A stretch of DNA of 64,000 nucleotides from Prunus persica (Eukaryota > Streptophyta > Magnoliopsida > Rosales > Rosaceae). How positions within the stretch are numbered: the stretch's first letter is position 1; every line of letters starts with the position of its first letter. This document shows positions 1 through 11,519 of this stretch, one piece after another. The position numbers and the translations under genes are program-made. The stretch lies in NCBI RefSeq assembly GCF_000346465.2, contig NC_034011.1:15243489-15307488 (forward strand), read 5' to 3'. Under the pieces are notes generated by a model. It did no database searches. It saw only the letters and a list, made by a program, of their open reading frames with translations, and was not told where the DNA came from.

Positions 1-218
1 CTTACAAGCAATAAATAAACATATTGTAATTTCGGGAAACAATAGATTTAGAAGCAATAGAAATTACATAAAAGTTTTTCACATTCAAAGGTACATGAGC
101 ATAGTAGTCATTTAAGTACACATAAAAATAAGCATAAATGAATAAAGAACTCTCCACTCAAGTCTAAAGCCCAGGCTCCAAATTTTCTTGCCCTTTGCAA
201 CCCCAAGTTTTGCGTTCA

Positions 219-565
219 TTATTTCTCCACATGAAGACTAGAGACCAAGCCTGTGGGATAGGTGGGGTCGTGATATGATCTCTTGGAAGTTATAATCTCT
301 ACCAATTGTTGCTTCACCTCAAACTCATCCATCATCTTCCTCTACAAAAGAAATAAAATAAAGCAACATCAATATGTACACACACACACATATATATAAC
401 AAGCCCAATTTAAAATCTCCAACTTGCATACACATCAAGAAAAGACAAACTTAAACTCAACGCAGACTAATTTCCTTATAAAAATGGAGTTCAAATAAGT
501 TAATGCACTTTAACTTAAACTGAAGAAAGAAAACTTACTCTTGCATATCTTTGGCGCTGCTCCCA
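219..565 (-). CDS. Candidate last two exons of an unidentified gene
   Basis: On the minus strand 341-219 reads as a 123-base open exon behind a TTTTGTAG acceptor. It ends with a TAA and encodes about 40 residues, starting RKMMDEFEVKQQLVEII and ending GLVSSLHVEK. Just upstream, 565-539 reads WEQRQRYAR in the matching phase and ends at a GTAAGT donor, so the two can be spliced in frame. I do not recognise the protein. The charged, glutamine-rich junction suggests a helix. The first exon may be only 27 bases and its acceptor (CAG or GAG) is uncertain. Further upstream exons between 600 and 2250 could not be assembled. This could be a real host gene running off the left edge, or chance. Confidence 0.3.
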
Positions 566-2285
566 CTGATCTCAGACTTATTATTTTTCGGAGGAAAAGG
601 GCTGTCTGGGAGGCAAAAAACAAGGAAGTTATAACCGTAAGGATAGAAAGAGCAGTGAAAGTTTTGGTGCCTAATCATACATAAGTAGACTTAAATCATA
701 TTCCTTTTGCCAGTCCGATATAGCAATTCAAATTCCTTTCCATTTAGTACTACAATATGCATCTTCTGTGCCATCATCATTGACTAGCAGCTCTAAGCAA
801 AATCAGGGGATAAAAGAAACAAGAAGTACATTAAAAACAAGGAAAAGAAAAGGAAAAACTCACTATTCTGCTGCAAAAGTTAGTCCTCTAGTCTTAAAAT
901 CATGGATGCTTTACCAGCTAATGTAAGTAGTAATTTCAACCTTCTACATATTGCCAACCTAAAAATTTGAGAACTACTTGAACTTATAATAAACAAGATT
1001 AAAACTGACAAACCAAAAATAATAACTTATTAAACAGCTGTAAGTGAGCCCCTTGTATGATCAAATTATTTCTCTCTATTCAAAAAGACAATCAAAAAAA
1101 GATAAGATCTCCTCTCTCCAACAAAAAGAAATGAATCTATATGGGAATGTTTATGCACAGTCTAAACCAAGAAAACTAATTTTAGAAAATACAAACATAG
1201 CAAATCACTTAATTTTGAGAGAGCTTTAGATCAAATTACTCTTCAAACTCAAAATAGTATATGCCTCCACCCTCCTAAATTTAACTAATCATCATAATTC
1301 AAGCAAATGCCAAAAGCATTATTCTTTTGCTCATTTAACCCAAAACAACAACATAATAAAACCAATCACAAAAAGCACCAAATATTCAAGAGAAAGCCTC
1401 AAGATAAAACTAAATGGTCCAAAACTAGGTTGTGGTCTCTCCCAAGTCCAAAGGCAGAAATAAATTATTTTTAGGTAAAGGTATTAAAACAAGGGAAGCA
1501 CAAAAAATCTTAAAAGGAGGTAAAACAACATGTATAAACCCAACAATACACAACATGAAAAATCGACACCTACGTAAATGGTACAGGTTCCTCATTTCAA
1601 ATTAGGAATATTAAATAAAAAATAAAAGGCAAGTGCTATTTATTAAGTTGGTCACTGATATTATCCACATACAAAGAATCATAAACTAAAATGAAGATAG
1701 ATGACAGAAGCAAGAGGAACGAAAAGAAAAGAAAAAAACTTGTTTCAGTTTCGAGCTATTTGATAATTCAATGACCCTTGATTAAATTTCATAAACATTA
1801 ACATGTTACAAAACTCACAACTCAAAAAAAATAAAAAAAAAAAAAAAAAACAGAGAAACTAGTTGTCATACCTATACCTAACTAGAAGCAGCAGACGAAG
1901 AAGTGGTGAAGGAGGAATTCACCAACTCAGTGGTTGAGGGGTTGTCTACGACCTCGTTATTACGACAAAAACAAACAAGATTTATTTTTCTAGAATCAAA
2001 ATCAAATAATTACAGAAAATTGGTTAAATAAATAAAATAATTAAATGAACACACCGTTGAATCAGAGTTGGTCTGTGAGTGAAGCGATTGTAGAGAATCT
2101 CTGGTATTTGCGTGAGTCAGAGAGTGTTGATGTAGCAGCAAGTGGAGTAGAGAAATCTGGAGGGGAAGAGAGAATGAGAAATAACTCATGGCACGAGAAA
2201 TCTGAAGGGAGAAGGAAGAGAGGTTGGGTATATGAGTGATTGGTCATCGACGAAGGATCGCGCTGGGAGCGTCGATGGAGGATTT
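566..2285. other. AT-rich region, no firm gene
   Basis: No supported coding region was found. The stretch is AT-rich with an A-tract near 1828-1850. A minus-strand segment around 1965-1890 is open (it reads DNPSTTELVNSSF) and may be a 5' exon of the gene whose end lies at 219-341. I could not connect it with convincing splice sites. Confidence 0.3.
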
Positions 2286-3117
2286 AGGCCCCGTTTAGGA
2301 TTGCTTTTTTTGGCCAAAAACCTGCTTCACTTTAAAGTTAAGCAGTTTAAGGTGTTTGGTAAAAATAAAATATCCTGATTATTTTAAAATGAGTGGCCTT
2401 CTGACAGCAACTTTTTAAAGCAAGCTCTGGGTTGCTTTTCAAAGCTGTTTTCAAAAGAAGCAGAGATGAACTTTTAATGAATTTTTTTAATTTCCAAAAT
2501 ACCATCATTCATTTTAAAAAATGACACCACCTCCACTTCCACATCCAACTCCACCACTTGCACCACCACATTCACTACCTCCACAACCACCATCACCACC
2601 ACCACCTCCTCCTCCATCTCCACCTCCTCCACCTCCACCACCACCACCACTACCACCACCACCACCACAACCACCTCCTCCTCCAAAACCTCCACATCTA
2701 CTACCACCTCCATAACCAACACCACAACCACCACCATGCTGCCACTACCACCACCACCACCACCTCCACAACCGCCATCCCCACCACCACCACCTCCACA
2801 ACCGCCATCCCCACCACCACTACCACAACCACCAACTCCACCTTCATCACCACCACTAACTCCATCCATCACTACCTCTACCACCACATGATTAGTACAT
2901 AACACTTTTAACATCATGTCTATTTTAGTCATTATTCACAGTTACAACAATTTTATATTAAAATTTACCAAACGGTTTTGACACTGCTTTTTGTACTAAT
3001 AGGACTTTAAAAATATTATTTACCAAACATGGAGCTGCTTTACTTTACAGCTAATTATTTTCAAAGCAAAGTAGAAGCAACTTTTTTTAAAAGTGACAGC
3101 AATCCCAAACTGGTCCT
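2286..3117. mobile_element. hAT-like MITE with expanded interior
   Basis: The ends form imperfect terminal inverted repeats. The left end reads AGGCCCCGTTTAGGATTGCT and the complement of the right end reads AGGACCAGTTTGGGATTGCT, with four mismatches in 20. The 'GGCCC(C)GTTT(G)G' type end is common in plant hAT-derived MITEs. The interior is rich in AAAGC/GCTTT and holds a (CCA)n tract. There is no transposase. I could not find a convincing 8-base target duplication, so the exact ends may be off by a few bases. Confidence 0.55.
2521..2890. repeat. (CCA)n / ACCACC simple-sequence tract
   Basis: About 370 bases of imperfect CCA triplets with CCT and ACA interruptions. It includes two adjacent near-identical copies of a roughly 36-base block containing ccacctccacaaccgccatc at about 2758-2815. 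Long open frames on both strands (proline- or histidine-rich on plus, valine/glycine-rich on minus) result from the composition and are not treated as genes. Confidence 0.85.
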
Positions 3118-3304
3118 TACTTGAAGGCGGCAGTTGTGTTGTGTGGGAGATGAAGAGAGTAGGTACCAAAGAAAGGAAAGGAATTGGGGGAATCGATGGG
3201 TTTGGGGGATATTTTTATTTTTATTTTTTGAATTTAGTCTAAAAATCAACCACAAAACCCAAAAGGCCAAAGAAGTAAAACTAGTTTTAATAATTTAGAT
3301 GCCT

Positions 3305-3692
3305 ACCTCTCCATGATCAGCAACCAATTTGTTGGTCGCTAAATCTGACAAATGTTTGGGCGGCAACTTTCATTTGCAAACGAACCAAGTAAACATAGAG
3401 ACCAAATATTTTGGTCGCATTTAATTTTAGATTTCGCGGGTAACCAAAATTGAAAAAGGGCGACCAAAATTGCATTTGGTCGCGAATTCATTGAACAGCG
3501 TCGAAATATTTTGGTTGCCCTTCGAAAAGATTTTGTCGCCAATTAGTTGGTTGAAGTCTTAATCCATACCTAAATCTCAAGAAACTTTTGGCGACGAAAA
3601 TACAAAATGTCCTCGCTAATAACTCTATTAGGCAACCAAAGTTGTGTTGGTCTTTAAAACTTTGGTCTCAAAAAATGTTTTTTCTTGTAGTG
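3305..3692. mobile_element. CACTA transposon fragment with terminal end
   Basis: The segment ends in TTTTTTCTTGTAGTG. Read on the minus strand this is CACTACAAGAAAAAA, the classic CACTA (En/Spm) terminus. Inside it the motif TTGGTCGC and its complement GCGACCAA recur in both orientations, as expected for subterminal transposase-binding repeats. No matching second terminus was found near 3300, so this is probably a truncated non-autonomous copy. It contains no transposase. Confidence 0.6.
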
Positions 3693-4115
3693 AATAGATC
3701 TTTACCCTTGATGACCTTTTCTTGATTTCTCAAGAATGAACACCTTTGTTGGAAAGACATTTTGTTTCTCTTGATTTTGACTCCTTCACCTTAGGGCTCC
3801 AACTCCAAGATTGGATTCCTACCTCATCACACCAAATGCTCCTAAAGATGAAGAAAAGGCAATCAAGAGGTATGGATGCTAGTCTACTTCTTGATTGGAC
3901 CAATTTTTGGTTTATAGAAGATGAGATACAAAGATGATTACTTATAAACCAAAGTAGGAAACCAAAAAGGTTTTCTCCAAGACTTAGCTTATATAGGACA
4001 ACACAAAAGGCAAGGGGAAAGCTTCCCCTTAGTTGCCCAAATTTGGGTGGTTATTTGGGGCTCCATTTGGTCCATGGGTCATGTCATCTTATGCTACTTA
4101 TCCCTTGGATTCCCT
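3693..4115. other. Unidentified segment, possible LTR piece
   Basis: No coding match. On the minus strand it carries a TATATAAGC box near 3990 followed by about 300 bases, which would suit a promoter-bearing LTR fragment. I found no second copy in the window to test this. Confidence 0.2.
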
Positions 4116-6893
4116 TGGGCTTTCATCCTTCTTCAAGAGAGACCTCTGAATGGATTCGCTCGACTTGGTCCTGATTCTTTGATTGTTATTGGGGAGTAGC
4201 TATTCCCTTTCCTTTCTGGTCAGCTCGGCCTTCAGAAACGAGATCTGCTTTCTCCTCTGCTTGTTTTACTCCCTTCAGATGTGCTTGATTCACAGGGAGC
4301 AACTGTGCTTGCTTGATTCTATTCAACCCTTGAGCTGAGCATTTTCTTGTCATTGCCTGATCGCTGTAAATCTAGCCGACACTGGCCCTAGTGATTGGGT
4401 AGCGAATTTTCTGATGTGTGGCAGAGGTGATGGCATTGATCTTGCTAATATAAAGCTTATTACAAGTGGGGAGTAGACATCGAGATCTATCATGCCCGTG
4501 GTAACTGTTGTTGAGCCATTAAAGCCAGTCAGTGACCTCACTGGTTTCTTGATCTTTGTCTCCAGACCCATCTATTGGATAATGGCCAATTGTAGGATGT
4601 TGATTACGCTGCTCTTGTCTGTATGGACTCAATCGACTACGGCCTGAGCGATTTGGATGCTGATGATGAGGGCGTCGTTGTGTAGCAAATCGAGGGCGAT
4701 TAGATCTTTCTTTTGGAAATCGATCACTGGATCATCTTCTGCTAATAGAAGGCTTCACAATGGCCTGTTTGATCTTCCTCTTCTTTTCTTTGTTGGTCAG
4801 GCTGGACTCCTTGGAGTCGGCCAGGATTGTGTTAATCCTTATGACCATCTAAGGTGGCTCCTTGGCGGTATCGTACTCTTCAATCTGCTGGATGGGCTGC
4901 TTTGTAATGAATTTCGTGCAGTGACCTTCTCTCACCAGTTCTTCGTGTAATGACCCTATCCCCTACGGAAGGCACAATATTTGTGGGCATTGTTCTTATC
5001 CTAGTCCTCTCTTAGAGGCGGTGGTCTCCTCACCCAAGGTTTGTCTTTCACTTGGACTATGATTTGATGTATGAGGATGGAAAACTTAGTGAATTTCTCA
5101 TCTGCCTAGGGGTCTCCTTAGGACTTGCTTTTGGCACTATTCTTGTTGTTGAATCTGTCGCCTCACTGACCTGGCTATTTGGTTGGTTGGTCAGCTTGCC
5201 TAGTAGACTTCTTTACGGCGATTCGATCATCATCCTAGAACGTGTAGCATTCGGCGGTCAAGTAGACCTCTGCTAGAGTCTGGTTGGGAACGATAGTTAG
5301 CTCGCCGTATAAGTTGTGCTAAATTGGCAGGCCTTTCTGGGAGGCAGAAGACACAACTTGGTCATCACATCCTACAATGTTTGTTTCTCTGCCTTGAACC
5401 TCTTGATGTAGTCTCGGAGGGATTCATCGAACTTCTTGTGTAGGTTGAACAAATGGTCAGTTCTTCTCGATCATCCGGTAAGAAGTGTATTCTTTGGTGA
5501 AGTCGTAACCTAGCTCCTTGAAGCTGCTAATCGACCCGACTGGTAGGGTGTGGAACTAGTCTCGAGTAGCTCCTCCTAAAGTCATGATGAACACTTTGCA
5601 CATTAGCACGTTGTCGGCCTTGTAGGAGATCATAACACTTTTCAAGAGTTTCAGATGGCTCTTGCAATAGGAATTCCCTTTGAAGTGTGTGAATGAAGAC
5701 TTTGAGAATCGCTTCGAGGGAGCAGCTTGCTCGATTTTGGAGGTGAATGATAAGGAGTTTACTAAGTCCACCTTCTTGCGCAGAGGATCTTCGAAACCTT
5801 TTCTGATCTTCAAATCTCGAAGTCGATTGTTCACGAGCTTCTCGACTAGGTGAGCTTCCCAATTTGGGCGACGCTAATTGACTTCCTCGTTGGCTCGCTA
5901 GGGTAGGCTTTCTTGGTTGTCCTACCTAGGTGATGTGTTGATGGATTATGCTTGCGAGAGATTCCTTGTAGCTTGTCGACAAAAATTGGTTCTTTGAGAG
6001 CGGGCAGCGGAACGCCTTTCTTCATGATCCTCATTGCGAGAGTCAACATTTTGACCTCCCTGAGGGCCTAGCCTTTTATGAACATTTCTCTGTGGGCGTG
6101 GCTATCAAGTCATGGCCCAGCCTTTTGTGTGCGTTGGTCCTTGAACTCAATCCATATGGGAAACTTTGTTCGCTCTGAGTGTGGCTTGTAGATGCTTGTG
6201 ACATGTTGGCAAGCTGATGTCCCTCCCCCTGTTTGCTTAGTCCTACTCGACCTGCTTGGTACCCATCGAACTGCCTACTGGCACATTCCATCCTTCTCTC
6301 TTCGCCCTGTTGTCTAAGGCCAAGGTTTTTAGCCAAGTTTATTTGGTTGAGAAGCTGCCTCACCAAGTCGTTTTGGTTGTCCATTCTCTGTGTTAGTTGG
6401 TCAACTCTCAAATTGAGGTATACTTGACTTTCTGGACCAGGAGGAGAGAATTGTGTGGAGCCTAATTGCACATGGGCTAGGATTTTCTTAGAGATCGGTG
6501 ATGGTAGTGGGTCCACCGTGATGGGAAGTTTCACCGTGTGCGGCGGTGCCATGGTGGTGGCTAGACCCAACTACTAGGTGGTGTGGTAGTAAGGGCACGA
6601 CAGTGTATCCGTGTGACCGTGGGGCCTTACGAGGTAGAACTGGCCGTAGGGCCGTAACGTTGTACGATGGCGGCTAGGGCAGGTTCAACATCGCCTAGGG
6701 CCTGGGCGATGGTTTCAGCCACACGGGGTTGCGGCTGTGATGCGGCAGCAAGGTTTTACTGCGGTTTTATGGCGGCATGAGGTGATAGAGCCACCATGTC
6801 AATCACGAGATCGTGGGAGGAATGGCTTTGGGCCGTTGCGGATTGAGCCATTGTGACGGTCTTGCTCCTCGTGTGTTTGCCTCTGGCCATGGT
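4116..6893 (-). pseudogene. Decayed Tat-lineage gag-protease region
   Basis: Minus-strand remnant of a Ty3/gypsy gag and protease region. It is recognisable because it parallels the better preserved element at 26890-29516, for example the run beginning at 4141 against 26902 and the gag core at 5527-5834. The gag start is likely the ATG at 6893 (MARGKHTRSKTVTMAQS). Reading frames are broken by many stops and frameshifts. Homology stops abruptly at about 4115, at the protease/RT border, so most of pol is missing. With the LTR at 6992-7885 it forms the 5' half of an old element. Confidence 0.65.
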
Positions 6894-6991
6894 TGTTCAA
6901 AAGGCTTTGATTGAATGAAAAGATGGAGGAAATAAATTCCTTTGATTTAAGGGCACCCATTGAGTATAACTCCGGCCATGGTTACACCAAA

Positions 6992-7885
6992 TGTTTGTGC
7001 AAAAATCCTCTCAGGAGAATATTCGCTTTGTGATTCTTCAACCTTTGATCTTTCTTCTCTCTCTTCCTCGATTCCTATAAAAAAGACCAGAGTAATTAGA
7101 CCACACCTAGGAGGTGTTGGTCAAAGGCCCTCCTATTCCAAAGTTAGGTCGATTGAATCTAAGAGAAACAATAGCTAAAACAGGGTACGGAGATGTATGT
7201 ATGGTGTGAACTGAATGGCCGAATTCGTCTGTGGTGTGAACCGGGCTGCCAAAGCCGTGTGTGGTGTGAACTGGGCAGCCGGAGCCATGTGGTGTGAACC
7301 GGGAGGTAGGAACTGTGTTTGGTGTGAACCGGGTAGCCGGAGTCATGTGTGGTGTGAATCGGGCAGATGGAGCCGTGTATGGTGTGAACCAAGCGGCCAG
7401 AGCCATGTATGTAATATATGGAGAGAGGAGAGAAGTATGGCCAGCGACGGTGGTGGCGTCGCTAGCAGCTAGGGAGAGAGAGAGAGAGAGAGGGAGAGTT
7501 TTCCTAAGTTTTAGAATTAGGTTTTGAAGTACCTTGAATGATGAATGAAACCATCTATTTATAGGAGCCTCGAAGGCTAGGGTTTCGTAGAGAATAAAAC
7601 TCTTATTAGGAAGGAGTTTATTCTTTCCCCAAATTGTAGGGACTGAGTCTATTATGGATTTGATTGGGATCCAAATCTCCTAATTTGATGATGATTATAT
7701 CTCCTTATTACGATAATATCTAAATTAATGGTATTATCTTATTAAATAAAGATAATATCCCATAATTAAGATATTATCCTTATTAATTAATTGGCCAAAT
7801 AAATTGGTTCAATTAATTAATTTAAGGGATATTCTTCTTTTCCACGTGCCCTGCTATAATTGGAGACGAAAATATTTGCTCCCAC
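6992..7885 (-). repeat. 5' LTR of the Tat remnant
   Basis: Minus-oriented LTR of about 894 bases. In element orientation it starts TGTGGGAGCAAATATTTTCG and ends near GAATATTCTCCTGAGAGG...CAAACA. The R/U5 part matches the LTRs at 21808, 29626, 39090 and 61257 (shared block around 'ggtgttgg(t/c)caaaggccctcc'). U3 is different and includes a minisatellite. The adjacent primer-site region at 6965-6991 is a degraded version of the TTGGTGCTTTCATTGAGAGC site of the sister elements. Confidence 0.65.
7201..7408. repeat. Minisatellite in the LTR, unit about 30 bp
   Basis: Roughly seven imperfect head-to-tail copies of a unit like tggtgtgaaccgggcagccg followed by gagccatgtg, with lengths of 27 to 33 bases. 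It lies within the U3/R part of the LTR. Copies differ by several substitutions, which indicates an old array. The open frames across it result from the repeat. Confidence 0.75.
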
Positions 7886-8873
7886 ATTAAGCAATTTACA
7901 AAAAATGGCATTTGATTTGTACTTGTGATGTGAACCACAATCTTTAGTCTGTCTCAAAGAATCAAGACTTCCAATCTAAAGAAACTGATAGAAACAATGG
8001 GAACTTGAGTTGGTTCACTCTAATAAATTCATAAATGAACTCAAAACACAACGAAGTAGCCACAACTCAAATCTCAAAAACAACACTACCGAAATTGAAC
8101 AAAAAATTCTCAAAAAAAGTCAATTTCCAAGTAATTCAATCACATCAAAACCGGACCACATCAGAGTAAAAAGCAGCACAATAATTAGCATAGGTTCTGA
8201 ATTACCACATGAGATAGAGATCTATTAGGCCGAGTCACTGAAATCGCAGGAAGAGCCTTTGCATCGTCGAGAGATTGCTTGCATCATCGATCTTAGCTGC
8301 CACCTCTGCGACTGCTTTTTCACCTTCTCGGCCTTCTTTGCTCCACAGATTCGTCATCGTTGTTCTCCCCATCCTCACCGGAGCTTTGATCTCCTCGGAG
8401 CAAGATCGTCTGCGTCGACATTGGTTGCCCTCTAAGTTTCGAGAATCTGCCAGCGTAGATCCTCCGATTCAGAACTCGTGGCCTCCGTGGAAAAACTTGT
8501 ATGTACGAAACAAGGATAGCACTGTTTTGCTATCCCCGGCCAATCACATCTACCACGTGGAAAACTTATCATGAATGGCATACCGTGATTGGCCAGGGTT
8601 GTGTCGGTGAGACTTAGATCTGGCTCCAATATAAAATACAAAAGGGTAGAAATGTAATTTAAAATACAAATTAAATAGGGCGTAAAGCCTTTGAAGAGTC
8701 CCATTGAACTAAGAAATAGCTCATTGGCTATATCCTTAATATTTTCCATATTATTGAGTATTGCCAAATTTTTCTTATTTGTAAAAAGAATAGGTCAACA
8801 TCAGCAATCCCAAAATCAACAATTTGATCTAGCGTACAAAAACAAATCTATCAAATAATGATTCAGTGTAACA
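7886..8873. other. Unassigned region with a GC-richer block
   Basis: No recognised gene. Positions 8230-8570 are less AT-rich than their surroundings and open on both strands. The minus strand reads LWSKEGREGEKAVAEV and ends LFLRFQ followed by a stop at about 8248, which looks protein-like but matches no family I know. The decamer GGCCAATCAC at about 8540 is repeated inverted as GTGATTGGCC at about 8587. It could be a captured gene fragment or a former exon. Confidence 0.25.
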
Positions 8874-9826
8874 CCTCGTCAAAAATAATTATTAATTACT
8901 TAATTAGTTGTGAAATTACGTTTTGGCCCTTGGGGAAGGGTCACGTCAGTTACTTTTCGATGCATAAGGATTTTTTGGGATTTGAGTGGTACCGTTGCAT
9001 AGAGCTCGTTGATATGAGTTTGTAGACACCTAGTGGGCCTAAATCGGATTATTAACGAAGAAGTCGTGGTCAACGAAAGTGCAGTGGCACAACCATAATT
9101 TTTTCAAAGTTGGATTTTTTTAAAAACCGATCTGTTCTCTCTCTCCCTCACGCATTCTCTATCTCCTTTCTCTCTCCTCCCTCGACAACCGTTCTCTCCT
9201 CTGCACACAGCCGGATTTTTAGACTGTGATATTGCCGTTGTCCAGCCACCAAATCCGAAGAAACCGGTTGCAAAATTTTCCTCTCCTCTTTCTCTACACA
9301 GCCCACCCAATTTCTAGGATTGATTTTGCACGGTTTACCGATTGGAACGAGGAGAAATTTTGGGGTTTTCGGTAACAAAAACTGTCAAGCGAGGTATGGG
9401 TTTTCATCCTCTTAGTGTGTTCTTGATGTTTTGATAGTTGGTTTGGATCGATTTGAATCCGTGATTGTCCGATTAGAAACATAGGTTTTGTTCGACTCTG
9501 GTAGCATTTTCGGCCACTTCCTAGCCAAATTGGAGGTCGGCCCAGTTGTATAAGATTCTCCCCTTGTTCGTCTGAATTGTTTGGCGTAGGTATTGTTAGG
9601 TGATTTGAGAAATTTCGTCACCGAAAATTTCTCAAGCCACCCATGCGTTATTGACGTGTAGGCCATTGCGTTCTGATTTGATCCTCATGCCGTCCCGACC
9701 ACGACGGTATGCTCGGATTCGAATTTGGTTGTCATATGACAGTCAAACGGATTTACACCTATTAGGTGAAATTCTAGTTCGATATGTTTAGACCTTTAGA
9801 TCGGCTCCAATTTCAAATATGTTGTT
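8874..9826 (+). repeat. LTR fragment, TGTAACACC type
   Basis: Begins TGTAACACCTCGTC, a common plant LTR start, and is collinear with 33311-34320 over nearly its whole length. Shared blocks include the 'tttgtagacacctagtgggcc' region, 'ttctcaagccaccca(c/t)' and 'gtatgctcggattcgaatttggttgtc'. The match stops at 'atatgttg' (9826), where CACTA-like sequence begins. The rest of the LTR is missing. No internal domain was found to name the lineage. Confidence 0.5.
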
Positions 9827-9837
9827 CCTCGTGTTTG

Positions 9838-11250
9838 AAGGATAGAGAGGAAGTGAAGGGTTTGATCAATCTTGCAAGACGAATACATTATATTTCCGTC
9901 ACGCAAGGTGGTATATTTACCTCCTTGCGCAATGACAAAAACGTACCGTCACTCAAGGTATGTTTAATCGACCTTACGTGACAGAAACAAAATGATGACG
10001 TCGCCCAATGTAGGTTTTCTACCCAAATTTTCATTGCATTGTGCGACGATTAAACCAAACCATCGCGCAAGGTTGTTATTCCACCAATATTTGGGGTTTT
10101 AGGGTTTATAAGGATAGAGAGCAAGTGAAGGGTCTGATCGATCTTGCGCGACGAATAGGTTATATTTCCGTAGTGCAAGGTGGTGTATCTGCGTCCTTGC
10201 GCGACGACAAAATCTTTCTGTCGGGCAATCCCTAAACCCTAAACCTAGAAAATTATAACAGTGCGCGACGTAGGATGCCCAATTGCTGCTTAAACGTACT
10301 TTGCGCGACACTGGCTGGCTTGGCGTCGCTCAAAGAGATTTTGCGCGACGGAAGTCTGTGTCCCCGAAAGTGTTATGCCACCAATAACTTCTTTCTTCAC
10401 GCAAAGTGTGTTTATTTACAGGAACCTTTTTTCTGTATCTGTATAAATGTATCTAATCGATATTTTACCCCAAAAATCTCAAAAAAACAAACATTCAGAG
10501 ATCTAATAACGGGACAAAACTTTTCGACAGTTATAAATGAAAAATCACGATTTAATGGTTATTTTAATTCCAATTTTGTAGATTTTTTTACAGCTATACT
10601 CCTTGACCCTATATGAATACAATGACTGAATTTGATCTTCAAGTTAAGATATTTACACTAGTGGATACTAGAAAATCTTATGTTATATTTAACGAAACTA
10701 TAAATAAACTCTTAATTGTTAGTGAATATATTGTATAACATGGCATACACATTCTACGAAACTAGTTTCAACGATCCAACGTCAAACTTGTTTGTTTATA
10801 CTTCGAGATCATGTACGCCAAAAATCGAAAAAAATAAACATTTAGAGATCAAGTAATGGGACAAAACTTTTCGACGGGTATAAACAAAAAGTCACGATTT
10901 AACGGTTATTTCAATTTAAATTTTGATGATTTTTTTACAGCTACACTCCTTGACCCTATATGAATACAATGAACTAATTCGATCGTCAATTTAAAATATA
11001 TATATGTATATTTATAATATAATATATAAATATATTTTATAATAAATGTGTGTATATATATAATATTATAATATACATATATTGGCGCGACGAGTAATAA
11101 AATTGTCGTGCAAAATTGAACTTTAGCGACGAAAGGTTCAGTTGTCGCACGAAATTACAACTTTACAAGTAATTTGTTCGTCGCGCAAAATATAGCTATG
11201 CGCAACGAGGTGAGATTTGTCGCACAAGTATTTGGCGCCAAATACATATT
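9838..11250. mobile_element. Subterminal region of a CACTA element
   Basis: Dense, both-strand occurrences of the motif TTGCGCGACGAA and variants (cgcgcaagg, gcgcgacg) at 9860-10340 and 11085-11240 look like the subterminal repeats of a CACTA element. A unit of about 270 bases is tandemly duplicated (9838 and 10107 copies both begin 'aaggatagaga'). A second unit of about 200 bases recurs at 10470-10670 and 10811-11010, sharing 'cgggacaaaacttttcgac'-type sequence and 'ctccttgaccctatatgaat'. No terminal CACTA was located. The region lies 3' of the transposase at 11520-14440. Confidence 0.55.
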
Positions 11251-11519
11251 TAGGTCAGATTGTTTCTCATTTTCATTTTTAAAAAATGTTTTGTCAAAAT
11301 AATTTTCAAAATTATTATAAAAAGGGTTTGGATATATTTATTTACCAATATTTTATAACTAAATTTATTTTCATTTCTCATTTTTTCTTGTACAACTCAA
11401 TTTATTTAACAATGTTTCATTTCTCCACATATATAAGGTTTGGATATAACAAGTACCTATATTCAAACATTTGTATTACACAAAATCTATACACTGACAT
11501 AATAAAATTACAAAAAAGT

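Noticed and set aside
2474..2932. Long open frames on both strands over the CCA tract
   Set aside because: They come from the triplet repeat itself. Composition is extreme and no start context or homology supports a gene.
7107..7527. Overlapping open frames with repeated peptides (GVNRA..., HTTHGS...)
   Set aside because: They are translations of the LTR minisatellite at 7201-7408.
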